From: an uncultured Lachnospiraceae bacterium
GTDB lineage: Bacteria > Bacillota > Clostridia > Lachnospirales > Lachnospiraceae
Direction of reading: 5' to 3'
Assembly (NCBI GenBank): GCA_902763335.1
Contig: CACWRR010000007.1
Coordinates: 1 to 55,932, forward strand
Length of the DNA stretch: 55,932 bases
Numbering within the stretch: position 1 is the first letter of the stretch; each line of letters begins with the position of its first letter. The notes beneath the pieces are model-generated. The model was not told where the DNA came from. It was given only the letters and a program-made list of their open reading frames with translations, and did not search any database. The position numbers and the translations under genes are program-made. Of this stretch, positions 1 through 7,247 are shown in pieces.

Positions 1-6
1 AAAAAA

Positions 7-33
7 TTAGCACTCACCTCTTGACAGTGCTAA
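7..33. promoter_or_regulatory. CIRCE operator (HrcA site)
   Basis: The arms TTAGCACTC (7-15) and CAGTGCTAA (25-33) are separated by 9 nt, which is the CIRCE architecture bound by the heat-shock repressor HrcA. The right arm differs from the consensus GAGTGCTAA at one base. The G-to-C change also creates the TTGACA -35 box, so repressor and polymerase sites overlap directly. Control of the downstream Hsp20 gene by HrcA is inferred from position. Confidence 0.9.
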
Positions 34-49
34 TAATATATGTTATATT
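21..49 (+). promoter_or_regulatory. sigma-A promoter of hsp20
   Basis: TTGACA (21-26), a 17-nt spacer and TATATT (44-49) form a near-consensus vegetative promoter. The -35 box lies inside the right CIRCE arm, so a bound HrcA dimer would occlude it. Confidence 0.8.
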
Positions 50-147
50 ACATCTAGAACAAAGGAAGGGATAAAAAAGATAACCTCCCCGGTTCCAGAG
101 AAACAAGGTAAACGAGCATATGGAATATAGAAAAGGAGCGATGACTT

Positions 148-612
148 ATGTTGATGCCTAGTATTTTTGGAGAGAATTTATTTGATGACTGGTTTGATGA
201 TTTCCCATTCTATAATGACAAAGCAATGAAAGATGTGGAAAAGAAATTATATGGTAGGAAAGCCGGTAGGATTATGAAGACCGATATCAAGGAAAAGGAT
301 AACGGTTATGAACTTGAGATAGATTTACCGGGATTTACAAAAGATGAGATTAAAGCTTCACTTGATAACGGATATCTGACAATAAGCGCTGCTAAAGGTC
401 TTGACAAAGATGAGCAGGAGAAAGAAACCGGACATTATATACGTAGGGAACGTTATGCCGGAGCATGTCAGAGAAGCTTTTATGTAGGAGATGCAGTTGA
501 GCAGGATGACATAAAAGGCGAATTTAAACATGGTATTCTGAAACTCTTTGTGCCGAAGAAAGAGGCAAAGAAAGAGGTTAAGGAAAATAAATACATTGCC
601 ATTGAAGGATAA
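148..612 (+). CDS. Hsp20/alpha-crystallin small heat-shock protein
   Basis: This 154-aa cytoplasmic chaperone of the small heat-shock family would hold unfolding proteins for refolding by ATP-dependent chaperones. The N-terminal about 40 residues are rich in Phe/Trp/Asp (SIFGENLFDDWFDDF). The alpha-crystallin domain follows at about residues 45-140, with the family pattern YELEIDLPGFTKDEIKASLDNGYLTI and the terminal strand HGILKLFVPKKE (long motifs abbreviated by position 294-372). The start is set by AAAAGGAG at 131-138, 9 nt upstream of ATG 148. The nearer ATG at 141 is too close to the SD and hits a stop after six codons. The CIRCE element upstream indicates heat-inducible, HrcA-repressed expression. 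The C-terminal IxI motif is not obvious (the end reads KYIAIEG, with IAI as a possible variant). Confidence 0.95.
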   Translation: MLMPSIFGENLFDDWFDDFPFYNDKAMKDVEKKLYGRKAGRIMKTDIKEKDNGYELEIDLPGFTKDEIKASLDNGYLTISAAKGLDKDEQEKETGHYIRRERYAGACQRSFYVGDAVEQDDIKGEFKHGILKLFVPKKEAKKEVKENKYIAIEG

Positions 613-661
613 AATTCAACAACAAATCCTTTGAAGACGGTAATGAAAAGAGGCGATAAAA

Positions 662-742
662 ATGTCAGACAAGAATCCAAAACATCCTTTAAAAAAGAAA
701 AAAGCTAAGACAAAAGATAAGAAGAAAAATGTATATGAATAG
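662..742 (+). CDS. lysine-rich 26-aa micro-ORF downstream of hsp20
   Basis: ATG at 662 is preceded by AAAGAGG (647-653) at good spacing and opens 26 codons ending in TAG. The product starts MSDKNPKHPLKKKKAK and about half of it is lysine. It lies 50 bp after the hsp20 stop and before the shared terminator, so it is probably the last cistron of the heat-shock transcript. I do not recognise a family. The composition suggests nucleic-acid or polyanion binding, but that is inference. It could be a chance ORF; the well-placed SD is the argument for reality. Confidence 0.5.
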   Translation: MSDKNPKHPLKKKKAKTKDKKKNVYE

Positions 743-774
743 AGAAATTCTTAGCTAAGAGTTATATACTTACA

Positions 775-819
775 ATCGTCGCATCACGAATATTAAAAAG
801 TCGTGGTGCGGCGATTTTT
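775..819 (+). terminator. intrinsic terminator of the hsp20 unit
   Basis: The arms ATCGTCGCATCACGA and TCGTGGTGCGGCGAT pair (with wobble) across an 11-nt AT-rich loop and are followed directly by a T run. This ends the hsp20/micro-ORF transcript and faces the convergent membrane-protein gene. Confidence 0.85.
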
Positions 820-822
820 GTG

Positions 823-1322
823 TTACGGTAAAATGCATAATATACATGCTGCCAGCAGGGCAGATAATGCAAAACTCGGTATTCCACGGAGAAATGAATC
901 TACATGTTTTTTTGGGTTTTGATACATTTCTTTTTCAGGAATAAATGAAAAACGGATTCTTGAGGTGTTTCTCCACCATACTAAATCGATTACAATTTCA
1001 AAAAGATTTAATGCTTCCCCGAATATAAGAAAATATATAAATGAGTCCATAAAATTTTCAAATCCGAGAGTGTACTTTAAAATTGTACCGATAATACCAA
1101 AGATAACAGCGAATACAACAATATTACTTATTACAACCTTAAGCATATTTATACCGGCAGGTACTTTTTTAGACAAATTTTCATTCCGGTAAATCATATT
1201 CTGTATTTCGTCGGGATACGAACGGAAACCGAGCAGATTTTTTAATCTGTTCCGGTGTTTTTGTAGCATCCAAGCCAGAATAAAAGACAGAATACAAGTA
1301 CTATCAATAGTTTAATTATCAT
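823..1322 (-). pseudogene. SdpI-like 4-TM membrane protein, frameshifted
   Basis: The open frame from 1269 down to 823 encodes 148 aa with three membrane segments and the stretch GFRSYPDEIQ, but its ATG has no ribosome-binding site. A better start is ATG 1322, preceded at about 8 nt by AAGGAAA (1331-1337). That frame encodes MIIKLLIVLVFCLLFWLGCY, a membrane segment, then reaches TAA at 1244-1242. Restoring one base near 1244 joins the two frames into one protein of about 165 aa with four membrane segments, the usual size of SdpI/YfhL-like proteins. It is therefore a gene with a one-base deletion, or a sequencing error. It follows the TetR gene, whose stop codon overlaps its SD, so the two form an operon and the TetR protein is its likely regulator. 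SdpI-type immunity is a guess by fold only. Confidence 0.7.
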
Positions 1323-1335
1323 AGTTTTAATTTCC

Positions 1336-1980
1336 TTATTTCTCAGATTTCAGCCCCAGCTCAGCCTCAAGACCGTGTAGTATAATATCCATTTCTTCCA
1401 TAAATGCATTCTTGAAATCATCAGATATTCCGTTTATCATGGAATCGCTCATAATAATTTCACATATGGAGGAAAATTCTGTAAGTGACAGAAGATTTAT
1501 GATCTGCACTGACAGGGTTCTGGAAGTTATTCCGCGATTGTACAGTTCATCATAGTACGATTTTAAAAATCCGGTGCATTTTCCGATATATTCTTTTTTG
1601 AGATGGCTCATGTAACGACCGGAATCATTATTTAAAAGTACATGATACAGTGCAAAATTTTTCTCGAGTATTGAAAAGGTCTTTATAGACATTCGTGAAT
1701 AAAATATTTCTATAAGTTCATCATCCGTCAGTTTGGTTAAATCATAGCTTAAAAGTCTGTCTGTAATCTGAAGCAGTTCCTGACCGCAGTTTTCAAAAAT
1801 TATCTGAAATATTTCATCCTTCCCTGAAAAATGCTTGTATATCGCTCCGGGTGTAATGCCGGTGCGGGCTGCAATTTTGCGCATGGATGTGTTTTCGTAA
1901 CCGTACTGCGTAAATACTTCAAGTGCATTGTTTAATATATTATCACGCATTTGTTTTGTGCTTTCTCTTATGATATTCAT
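1336..1980 (-). CDS. TetR/AcrR family transcriptional regulator
   Basis: A 214-aa one-component repressor. The N-terminal TetR helix-turn-helix covers about residues 8-55, with the typical pattern ILNNALEVFTQYGYENTSM then RKIAARTGITPGAIYKHFSGK. The remaining about 155 residues form an all-helical ligand-binding/dimer domain that I cannot assign to a ligand. The start is ATG 1980, because AAAGGAGT sits directly upstream; an in-frame longer start at 2013 lies inside the operator and lacks an SD. A perfect dyad at 1995-2011 lies between its promoter and the start, indicating autorepression. The only co-transcribed gene is the frameshifted membrane protein, which is the likely target. Confidence 0.9.
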   Translation of the reverse strand: MNIIRESTKQMRDNILNNALEVFTQYGYENTSMRKIAARTGITPGAIYKHFSGKDEIFQIIFENCGQELLQITDRLLSYDLTKLTDDELIEIFYSRMSIKTFSILEKNFALYHVLLNNDSGRYMSHLKKEYIGKCTGFLKSYYDELYNRGITSRTLSVQIINLLSLTEFSSICEIIMSDSMINGISDDFKNAFMEEMDIILHGLEAELGLKSEK

Positions 1981-1994
1981 ACTCCTTTCAAAAT

Positions 1995-2011
1995 GGTAAA
2001 CACTGTTTACC
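1995..2011. promoter_or_regulatory. TetR operator (perfect 17-bp palindrome)
   Basis: GGTAAACA-C-TGTTTACC is a perfect dyad just downstream of the -10 box of the divergently read TetR gene and 15 bp upstream of its start codon. Position and symmetry fit an autoregulatory TetR operator. Confidence 0.8.
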
Positions 2012-2015
2012 AAAC

Positions 2016-2044
2016 TTATAACACATGACAGAGGAAAATGTCAA
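2016..2044 (-). promoter_or_regulatory. promoter of the tetR operon
   Basis: On the minus strand TTGACA (2044-2039), 17 nt, then TTATAA (2021-2016). Transcription would start at the edge of the palindrome 1995-2011, so repressor binding would block initiation or early elongation. Confidence 0.7.
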
Positions 2045-2049
2045 GAAGA

Positions 2050-2700
2050 TTAGAGAGTAAATTCATTGCGATTAAATTTAATTAACCCTTCATCTCTCAT
2101 TTTGCACAATTCATTTGACATGGCACTTCGGTCGACGCACAGGAAGTCTGCCAATTGCTGCCTGTTAAATGGAATGTAAAAATGGCTGCAGTTTTGTTTT
2201 TTTGCTTCATCCGACAGATATGATAAAAGCTTTGCACGGGTGGAACGTTTAGACATATGACCTATTTTTTGTACAAGCTTGCGGTTCTTTTCAGCAATTG
2301 TAAAAAGAAGGTTTTTAATTATATCTGTGTGAAATTTGCAGGCAGAGGGGCATACTGTAAGGATTCTGTTTATGTCAAATGCGATTATGGTACTGTCTTC
2401 TATGGCTATAACATCATTTAACATTGCTCCGCTTCCGGGAGCAACATACGCTTCACCGAACATCTCACCAGAGTTAATAACATTCACTATGCTCCGGTTT
2501 CCCCAAAAATCATCACGTTGAACAAGAAGTTTCCCCTTTACCAGAACAGTAATCTGATTGATAAAGTCTCCCTCTCTGAAAACATAGTCACCATTTTTAT
2601 AATCAACCGTTTCTGCCTGCAGACAGTTTAACATGGCAGAAATCTCATCGTTATCCACACCTGAAAAAAGCTGCGTCTTTTTTAAAATTTCCGTATACAT
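2050..2700 (-). CDS. Crp/Fnr family transcriptional regulator (HcpR-like)
   Basis: A 216-aa regulator. Residues about 10-120 form a cyclic-nucleotide-binding-type beta-barrel (GDYVFREGDFINQITVLVKG, then MFGEAYVAPG). The C-terminal winged helix-turn-helix reads FNRQQLADFLCVDRSAMSNE. No cysteine cluster typical of oxygen-sensing Fnr is seen, so the effector is not obvious. It is divergent from the iron-sulfur protein and 2-oxoacid oxidoreductase genes. The 294-bp gap contains an FNR-like dyad at 2738-2751 placed for activation of that operon. HcpR-type regulators next to ferredoxin genes in clostridia often respond to nitrosative or redox stress; that role here is inference. Confidence 0.85.
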   Translation of the reverse strand: MYTEILKKTQLFSGVDNDEISAMLNCLQAETVDYKNGDYVFREGDFINQITVLVKGKLLVQRDDFWGNRSIVNVINSGEMFGEAYVAPGSGAMLNDVIAIEDSTIIAFDINRILTVCPSACKFHTDIIKNLLFTIAEKNRKLVQKIGHMSKRSTRAKLLSYLSDEAKKQNCSHFYIPFNRQQLADFLCVDRSAMSNELCKMRDEGLIKFNRNEFTL

Positions 2701-2737
2701 ATTTCAAAAATCCCCCTTTTTGACAAATATTTATTTC

Positions 2738-2751
2738 GTTGTAAAAACAAC
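2738..2751. promoter_or_regulatory. Crp/Fnr-type operator dyad
   Basis: GTTGT-AAAA-ACAAC is a symmetric 14-bp site. Its centre (2744.5) is about 41.5 bp upstream of the start point predicted from the TATAAT at 2774-2779, the standard class II activator position. The adjacent Crp/Fnr gene is the natural candidate protein. Confidence 0.6.
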
Positions 2752-2779
2752 AGACATATATAAAATATTTTATTATAAT
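2751..2779 (+). promoter_or_regulatory. activator-dependent promoter of the oxidoreductase operon
   Basis: CAGACA (2751-2756) is a poor -35 box, followed after 17 nt by a perfect TATAAT (2774-2779). A weak -35 with an abutting Crp/Fnr dyad suggests dependence on an activator. On the opposite strand TTGACT, 17 nt, TAAAAT could serve the regulator gene. Confidence 0.55.
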
Positions 2780-2833
2780 GTGCCCATAAAGTCAAACAAC
2801 AGTAATTTAACAATGTAAATATGGGATTTTTAT

Positions 2834-2990
2834 ATAGTGAGTCAAAATGGTGCTATGCACCATCCGGACACAAATATGTGATATTGCAAGCTTGCTTGAA
2901 AATTCACATATTTGCGTCTGGATATCCCTGGAGAGGATTTTGACTCACTGATAAAAATTCTTATGACGCATAGCAAATGCAGAAGGAGAT
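2834..2990 (+). promoter_or_regulatory. long structured leader before the iron-sulfur protein gene
   Basis: About 200 nt of untranslated leader fold into nested stems. GTGAGTCAAAAT pairs with ATTTTGACTCAC (2939-2950) as the outer stem. Inside are ATGGTGC-tat-GCACCAT and a longer arm pair CAAATATGTGA/TCACATATTTG. The tail GACGCATAGC...GCAGAAGGAGAT resembles the tail of the element before argF (48792-48818). It may be a relative of that repeat family or an independent leader structure. No known riboswitch was recognised. Confidence 0.5.
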
Positions 2991-2994
2991 TAGT

Positions 2995-3699
2995 ATGATA
3001 AGAAAAATAATTAAAATCGATGAGGAAAAATGTAACGGATGTGGAGCATGTGCCACAGCCTGTCATGAAGGTGCCATTGAAATGGTAAATGGAAAGGCAA
3101 AACTTACACGCGAAAACTATTGTGACGGATTAGGTGACTGCTTACCTGGCTGTCCTACAAATGCCATTACATTTGAGGAAAGAGAAGCACCTGCATACGA
3201 TGAGGCAGCAGTAATGGCATCAAAGCAGAAAAAACAGCAGGAAAAGCTGCCTTGCGGATGTCCGGGTACCCAGTCTAAACAGATAAAAAGAGAAAACAAT
3301 GAATGTTCCGTACCGGAAACTTCAGTAAGTTCAAAACTGTCACAGTGGCCGGTACAGATAAAACTTGTACCGATTCAGGCACCATACTTTGACGGGGCAG
3401 GAATTCTGATAGCGGCAGACTGTACAGCTTACGCTTATGGAAATTTCCATAACGATTTTATACGAAACCGTGTAACACTGATTGGATGTCCTAAGCTTGA
3501 TGACATTGATTATTCCGAAAAACTTACAGAGATAATAAGACGTAATGACATTAAGAGTGTAACTATTGTCCGTATGGAAGTTCCGTGCTGCGGAGGGCTG
3601 GAATACGCTGCCAAAAAGGCATTGCAGGCGAGCGGAAAATTCATTCCGTGGAGCGTAGTAACAATCTCTACAGATGGAAAAATATTATCCCGTGAATAA
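2995..3699 (+). CDS. 4Fe-4S iron-sulfur protein, first gene of the oxidoreductase operon
   Basis: A 234-aa ferredoxin-like protein. One complete cluster motif has C13, C16, C19 and C23 (CNGCGACATAC). A second has C43, C49 and C53-Pro, with Leu46 where the fourth cysteine normally stands, as in the CDGLGDC form of this family. A further CGC and a CCGG motif near residues 83 and 200 may bind metal. The C-terminal domain (about 115-234) resembles the conserved domain attached to ferredoxins near hybrid-cluster genes. The start is ATG 2995, set by AGAAGGAGAT (2981-2990). It would supply or accept electrons for the 2-oxoacid oxidoreductase encoded next. No hcp gene is nearby. Confidence 0.8.
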   Translation: MIRKIIKIDEEKCNGCGACATACHEGAIEMVNGKAKLTRENYCDGLGDCLPGCPTNAITFEEREAPAYDEAAVMASKQKKQQEKLPCGCPGTQSKQIKRENNECSVPETSVSSKLSQWPVQIKLVPIQAPYFDGAGILIAADCTAYAYGNFHNDFIRNRVTLIGCPKLDDIDYSEKLTEIIRRNDIKSVTIVRMEVPCCGGLEYAAKKALQASGKFIPWSVVTISTDGKILSRE

Positions 3700-3735
3700 A
3701 AAATTATATATTGGCAAACCATAAGTTTAAAGTAA

Positions 3736-3977
3736 CAGTTAGCATACAGGATTCAAGTGAAAAAAGCCCTTTTTTTGCACTCGAATCCTATACAGATAAT
3801 TGCAAAACTCCGCTATACCATATCTTGTGCAAATTTATAGGCTGCATAAGCGACATTCTGAGGCGGCCGGCACTTAGCGGGTGCATATTATGCAGCCGCT
3901 TATGTACCGCTGCCAGCCGAGGATAGTGAAAACGTGTGAGCGTTGCAGCCTATAAATTGCACATGCATATAATGTAA
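3736..3977. mobile_element. 242-bp structured insertion inside the oxidoreductase gamma-delta gene (MITE-like)
   Basis: The insertion is inferred. Deleting 3736-3977, bounded by GTAA at 3732-3735 and again at 3974-3977, joins a reading frame from TTG 3711 (ANHKFKV) to one reading NLPVTNENGCFEIRLES and on into the gamma-subunit fold at 4049. The segment encodes no credible protein and consists of two large hairpins. One is 3749-3788 (GGATTC...GAATCC with AAAAAAG/CTTTTTT in the loop). The other is 3826-3963, with 20-bp arms beginning TGTGCAAATTTATAGG. There are no clear terminal inverted repeats at the exact ends, so element type and boundaries are uncertain. Confidence 0.5.
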
Positions 3978-4048
3978 ATTTACCGGTTACAAATGAAAAC
4001 GGCTGCTTTGAGATAAGGCTTGAAAGCATTGGAGGTCTTGGAGCAAAT

Positions 4049-5026
4049 TTGTGTGGGAAAATGTTAGGAGAGCTTGGAGCAGTTTATTTAGATTTAAACG
4101 CTGCAAGCTTTTCAAGTTACGGTTCGGAGAAACGCGGCTCGCCGGTGAAAGCCTATATAAGATACAGCCTGCCGGATGAAGAGATAAGGATAAACAGTCC
4201 TGTGGAAAATCCCCACATACTGTGTCTGTTTCATGAGGCAATGATAGGGAAACAGTCGGTTATGGCAGGAGTTACGGAATGTACAAAAGTTATTGTCAAT
4301 ACAATGCAAAGCCCGGAAGAGATAAGAAAAAGGCTTAAAATGCATGCCGGCACAGTGTGCTGTATTGATGCAGGGAAAATAGCATTGGAACGTCATACCA
4401 GAGTAAATACCGTTATGCTCGGTGCTATTGCCGGAGTGTCGGAATTTATTCCGCTTGAGGCAGCATTGGATATAGTTAAGGATACACTTGGAAAAAAATC
4501 ACCTTCCACTCTTGAGGAAAATCTTGATGGAGTAAGATGTGGATATACAGGCTATGAAATCAGAGAATTTGAACCCGATGAAAAGTATGAACCGGAGCCG
4601 TACAAAGAACCTGAAAATAACTGGGGCTATGAAAATGCACCGATTGGCGGGATTAATACATGTTACGGTTCAACCGTTTCAAATGACCTGTCTGCATCAA
4701 GGGAGGGGTATATTCCGATTTTTATAAAAGACAGATGTATCAATTGTGGACTGTGTGATTCAACATGTCCTGATATGGTGTTCAAATTTGTACCGGGTGA
4801 ATACAAAGGAAGAAATATGATGGTAAATGAAGGGCTTGACTATCATTATTGTAAGGGATGTTTAAGATGCGTAGAGATATGTCCCTCAAATGCACTTGTA
4901 GAAGGCATAGAATGGGAACAGAAAGAACTTAAGAATTTCGTGAGAAATAAGGATTTGCTGCCAGACAGCATAAATTATGTAAGTGTGGGGGCAAATTCAT
5001 GGATGACATCAGAGTCACCAAATTAA
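4049..5026 (+). CDS. 2-oxoacid:acceptor oxidoreductase, fused gamma-delta subunit (5' end disrupted)
   Basis: The first about 180 residues form the POR gamma domain (starting GELGAVYLDLNAASFSSYG). The C-terminal about 80 carry two 4Fe-4S motifs, CINCGLCDSTCP and CKGCLRCVEICP, as in delta subunits. The family normally starts with EIRLESIGGLGAN about 15 residues before the fold. That stretch is present here (4010-4048) but lies upstream of any usable ATG. The open frame from TTG 4049, or ATG 4061, would give a protein lacking the first beta-alpha-beta loop. A 242-bp insertion at 3736 separates the probable original start (TTG 3711, itself with a poor SD) from the rest. The gene may be inactive, or re-initiated. 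It overlaps the alpha-beta gene by 28 nt. Confidence 0.8.
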   Translation: MCGKMLGELGAVYLDLNAASFSSYGSEKRGSPVKAYIRYSLPDEEIRINSPVENPHILCLFHEAMIGKQSVMAGVTECTKVIVNTMQSPEEIRKRLKMHAGTVCCIDAGKIALERHTRVNTVMLGAIAGVSEFIPLEAALDIVKDTLGKKSPSTLEENLDGVRCGYTGYEIREFEPDEKYEPEPYKEPENNWGYENAPIGGINTCYGSTVSNDLSASREGYIPIFIKDRCINCGLCDSTCPDMVFKFVPGEYKGRNMMVNEGLDYHYCKGCLRCVEICPSNALVEGIEWEQKELKNFVRNKDLLPDSINYVSVGANSWMTSESPN

Positions 5027-7242
5027 ATGAGCAGTTAAGGAGTGGGAGAGTGAATAATCAGAAATTAATATTTGAAAGCGGAAATGAGCTTGCGGCATAT
5101 GCAGCAAAGCAGATAAATTATCATGTGATGGGATATTATCCGATTACCCCGTCCACACAGATAGCTGAACTTTTAGATGACATGAAGGCAAATGGTATGC
5201 ACGATATTTATATGATGCCGGCGGAAGGTGAACACAGTGCGGCAGGCATGTGCTATGGTGCGTCAGTGGGAGGCGGAAGAGTGATTAATGCAACCAGTGC
5301 TAACGGACTTATGTATGCACTTGAGCAGTTTCCCGTACAGTCGGGAACCAGATTTCCGATGTTACTGAATGTTGCATGCCGTACCATATCAGGACCATTA
5401 TCGATAAAAGGAGATCACAGTGACATCATGTATACACTAAATACCGGATGGATTATACTATTTGCCAATACTCCGCAGCAGGTATATGACTTTAATATCT
5501 GTGGGCTTAAAATTGCAGAGAAAGTTAAACTTCCGGTGATAGTTGCATTTGACGGATTCTTTACAAGTCATCAGAAGAGAAAAGCATGGGTATTTGAAAA
5601 TGATGATAACGTTAAGGAGTTTTTGGGACAGTATAAACCGGAGTATGATATTCTCGACATTGAACATCCGATAACAGTCGGATCATATATGAATGAGCCG
5701 GATGTAATGAATAATAAGTATCAGCTCCACCTTGCCATGGAGCAGGCAAGGGCAGACATAGCGGAAATATTTAGCGGATATGAGAATATCTCAGGACGGC
5801 AATACCTGATGACTGAGGAGTATCAGACACAGGAAAGTGATGTTATATTGTTTGTTCTCGGTTCGTCATATCATACAGCTAAGGTTGCGGTTGACAGGCT
5901 TAGAAATGAAGGAAAAAAAGTTGGAGTATTTACTATCAGTGTGCTGCGTCCGTTTCCAAAAGAAGAAATCTGTAATATATGCAAAAGTGCAGAGAAGGTT
6001 ATAGTGGCTGACAGACAGGACAGTTACGGTGCCGGTGGCGGAAATATGTCATTGGAGATAAAGGCAGCATTTCAGGAGCATAATATAAATGCAAAAGTCA
6101 TAAGCAGAGTATATGGACTGGGCGGAAGAGATTTTTATGTTGAAGATGCCGTGAGTCTGTTTAATACGGCATATGAAAATGAGGTAAAGACATTTGATTA
6201 TATCGGGGTATATAAAGGAAATGATAAATTTAAGGAGCCACGATATTTTAATGTCATATCTGAGGATGAGGCAACACCGGCGTATTTAAAAAATGAACCC
6301 GTGAAAGTAAATATGAATGAAGCTACATCCATGCCTATGCGTGTGGCACCGGGGCATGGTGCATGTCCGGGATGCGGTATACCCGTCAATCTGAATCTGC
6401 TTTTAAAAGGAATAGCAGGAAATGTTATATTGCTGTTTCAGACAGGATGTGCCATGGTAGTTACTACATCGTATCCTAAAACATCGTTTCGTATACCGTA
6501 TATTCACAACCTGTTTCAAAATGGGGCTGCCACACTCTCAGGACTTGCAGAAATGTTTAGAATAAGGCAGAAAAGAGGAGAGTACCCTGACGGTGATATC
6601 ACATTTATCATGGTAAGCGGAGACGGCGGAATGGATATTGGAATGGGTTCGGCACTTGGTACCGCCATAAGAAATGAAAAGCTTATTATATTTGAGTATG
6701 ACAATGGCGGGTATATGAACACCGGATATCAGCTGTCATATTCTACACCTAAGGGGGCCAGAACTACCACCTCACATGTTGGTAAAAATCAGTATGGAAA
6801 GCAGTTTTTTAATAAGGATATGCCGATGATGATGGCTGCGACGCATATGCCATATGTGGCAACGGTGGCGGAATCAAATCCGGTGGATTTTATTCAAAAG
6901 GCGGCAAAAGCAAAGAAATATGCGGATAATGTGGGAACGGCATATATAAGAGCATTATCAGCATGTCCGCTCAACTGGAATGATGTACCGAGATATGAGA
7001 GAAATGTAATAGGTGCTGCGGTAAATTCCTGTTATTTTCCTTTATATGAAGTGGAGGATGGCAGATTTTCAATAAACTACAATCCTGAAAAGACAAATAA
7101 AAAAATCCCCATCTCAGAATGGCTTGGGATGATGGGAAGAACCAGACATCTGACCAAATCTGAGTATGGGGAAATTCTTGATGAAATTCAAAGTGAAACC
7201 GACAAACGCTGGAACATGTTAAAAGCACTTGCCGGAATATAA
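4999..7242 (+). CDS. 2-oxoacid:acceptor oxidoreductase, fused alpha-beta subunit
   Basis: This 747-aa protein has the POR alpha domain (about 25-400; GYYPITPSTQIAELLDDM, then PAEGEHSAAGMCYGASVGG) fused to the TPP-binding beta domain (about 435-745; GACPGCGIP, GDGGMDIGMGSALG and NGGYMNTG, which bind TPP-Mg). It would oxidatively decarboxylate a 2-oxoacid with CoA, passing electrons to ferredoxin through the gamma-delta subunit. The substrate cannot be read from the sequence. ATG 4999 overlaps the upstream gene. A GTG at 5050 has a better SD (AAGGAG, 5039-5044) and begins just before the conserved domain, so it may be the true start. In most organisms alpha and beta are separate genes. Confidence 0.9.
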   Translation: MDDIRVTKLNEQLRSGRVNNQKLIFESGNELAAYAAKQINYHVMGYYPITPSTQIAELLDDMKANGMHDIYMMPAEGEHSAAGMCYGASVGGGRVINATSANGLMYALEQFPVQSGTRFPMLLNVACRTISGPLSIKGDHSDIMYTLNTGWIILFANTPQQVYDFNICGLKIAEKVKLPVIVAFDGFFTSHQKRKAWVFENDDNVKEFLGQYKPEYDILDIEHPITVGSYMNEPDVMNNKYQLHLAMEQARADIAEIFSGYENISGRQYLMTEEYQTQESDVILFVLGSSYHTAKVAVDRLRNEGKKVGVFTISVLRPFPKEEICNICKSAEKVIVADRQDSYGAGGGNMSLEIKAAFQEHNINAKVISRVYGLGGRDFYVEDAVSLFNTAYENEVKTFDYIGVYKGNDKFKEPRYFNVISEDEATPAYLKNEPVKVNMNEATSMPMRVAPGHGACPGCGIPVNLNLLLKGIAGNVILLFQTGCAMVVTTSYPKTSFRIPYIHNLFQNGAATLSGLAEMFRIRQKRGEYPDGDITFIMVSGDGGMDIGMGSALGTAIRNEKLIIFEYDNGGYMNTGYQLSYSTPKGARTTTSHVGKNQYGKQFFNKDMPMMMAATHMPYVATVAESNPVDFIQKAAKAKKYADNVGTAYIRALSACPLNWNDVPRYERNVIGAAVNSCYFPLYEVEDGRFSINYNPEKTNKKIPISEWLGMMGRTRHLTKSEYGEILDEIQSETDKRWNMLKALAGI

Positions 7243-7247
7243 AATCA

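Noticed and set aside
3711-3926. 71-aa reading frame starting ANHKFKV
   Set aside because: Only its first eight residues look real (start of the oxidoreductase gamma subunit). The rest reads through the hairpins of the proposed insertion, shows no family features, and lacks an SD.
3736-3977. Group I or group II self-splicing intron as an explanation of the insertion
   Set aside because: The base before an in-frame 5' junction is not the U required for group I, and I found no domain V-like hairpin of group II. The frame-restoring boundaries fit a short target duplication better, though splicing was left as a test.
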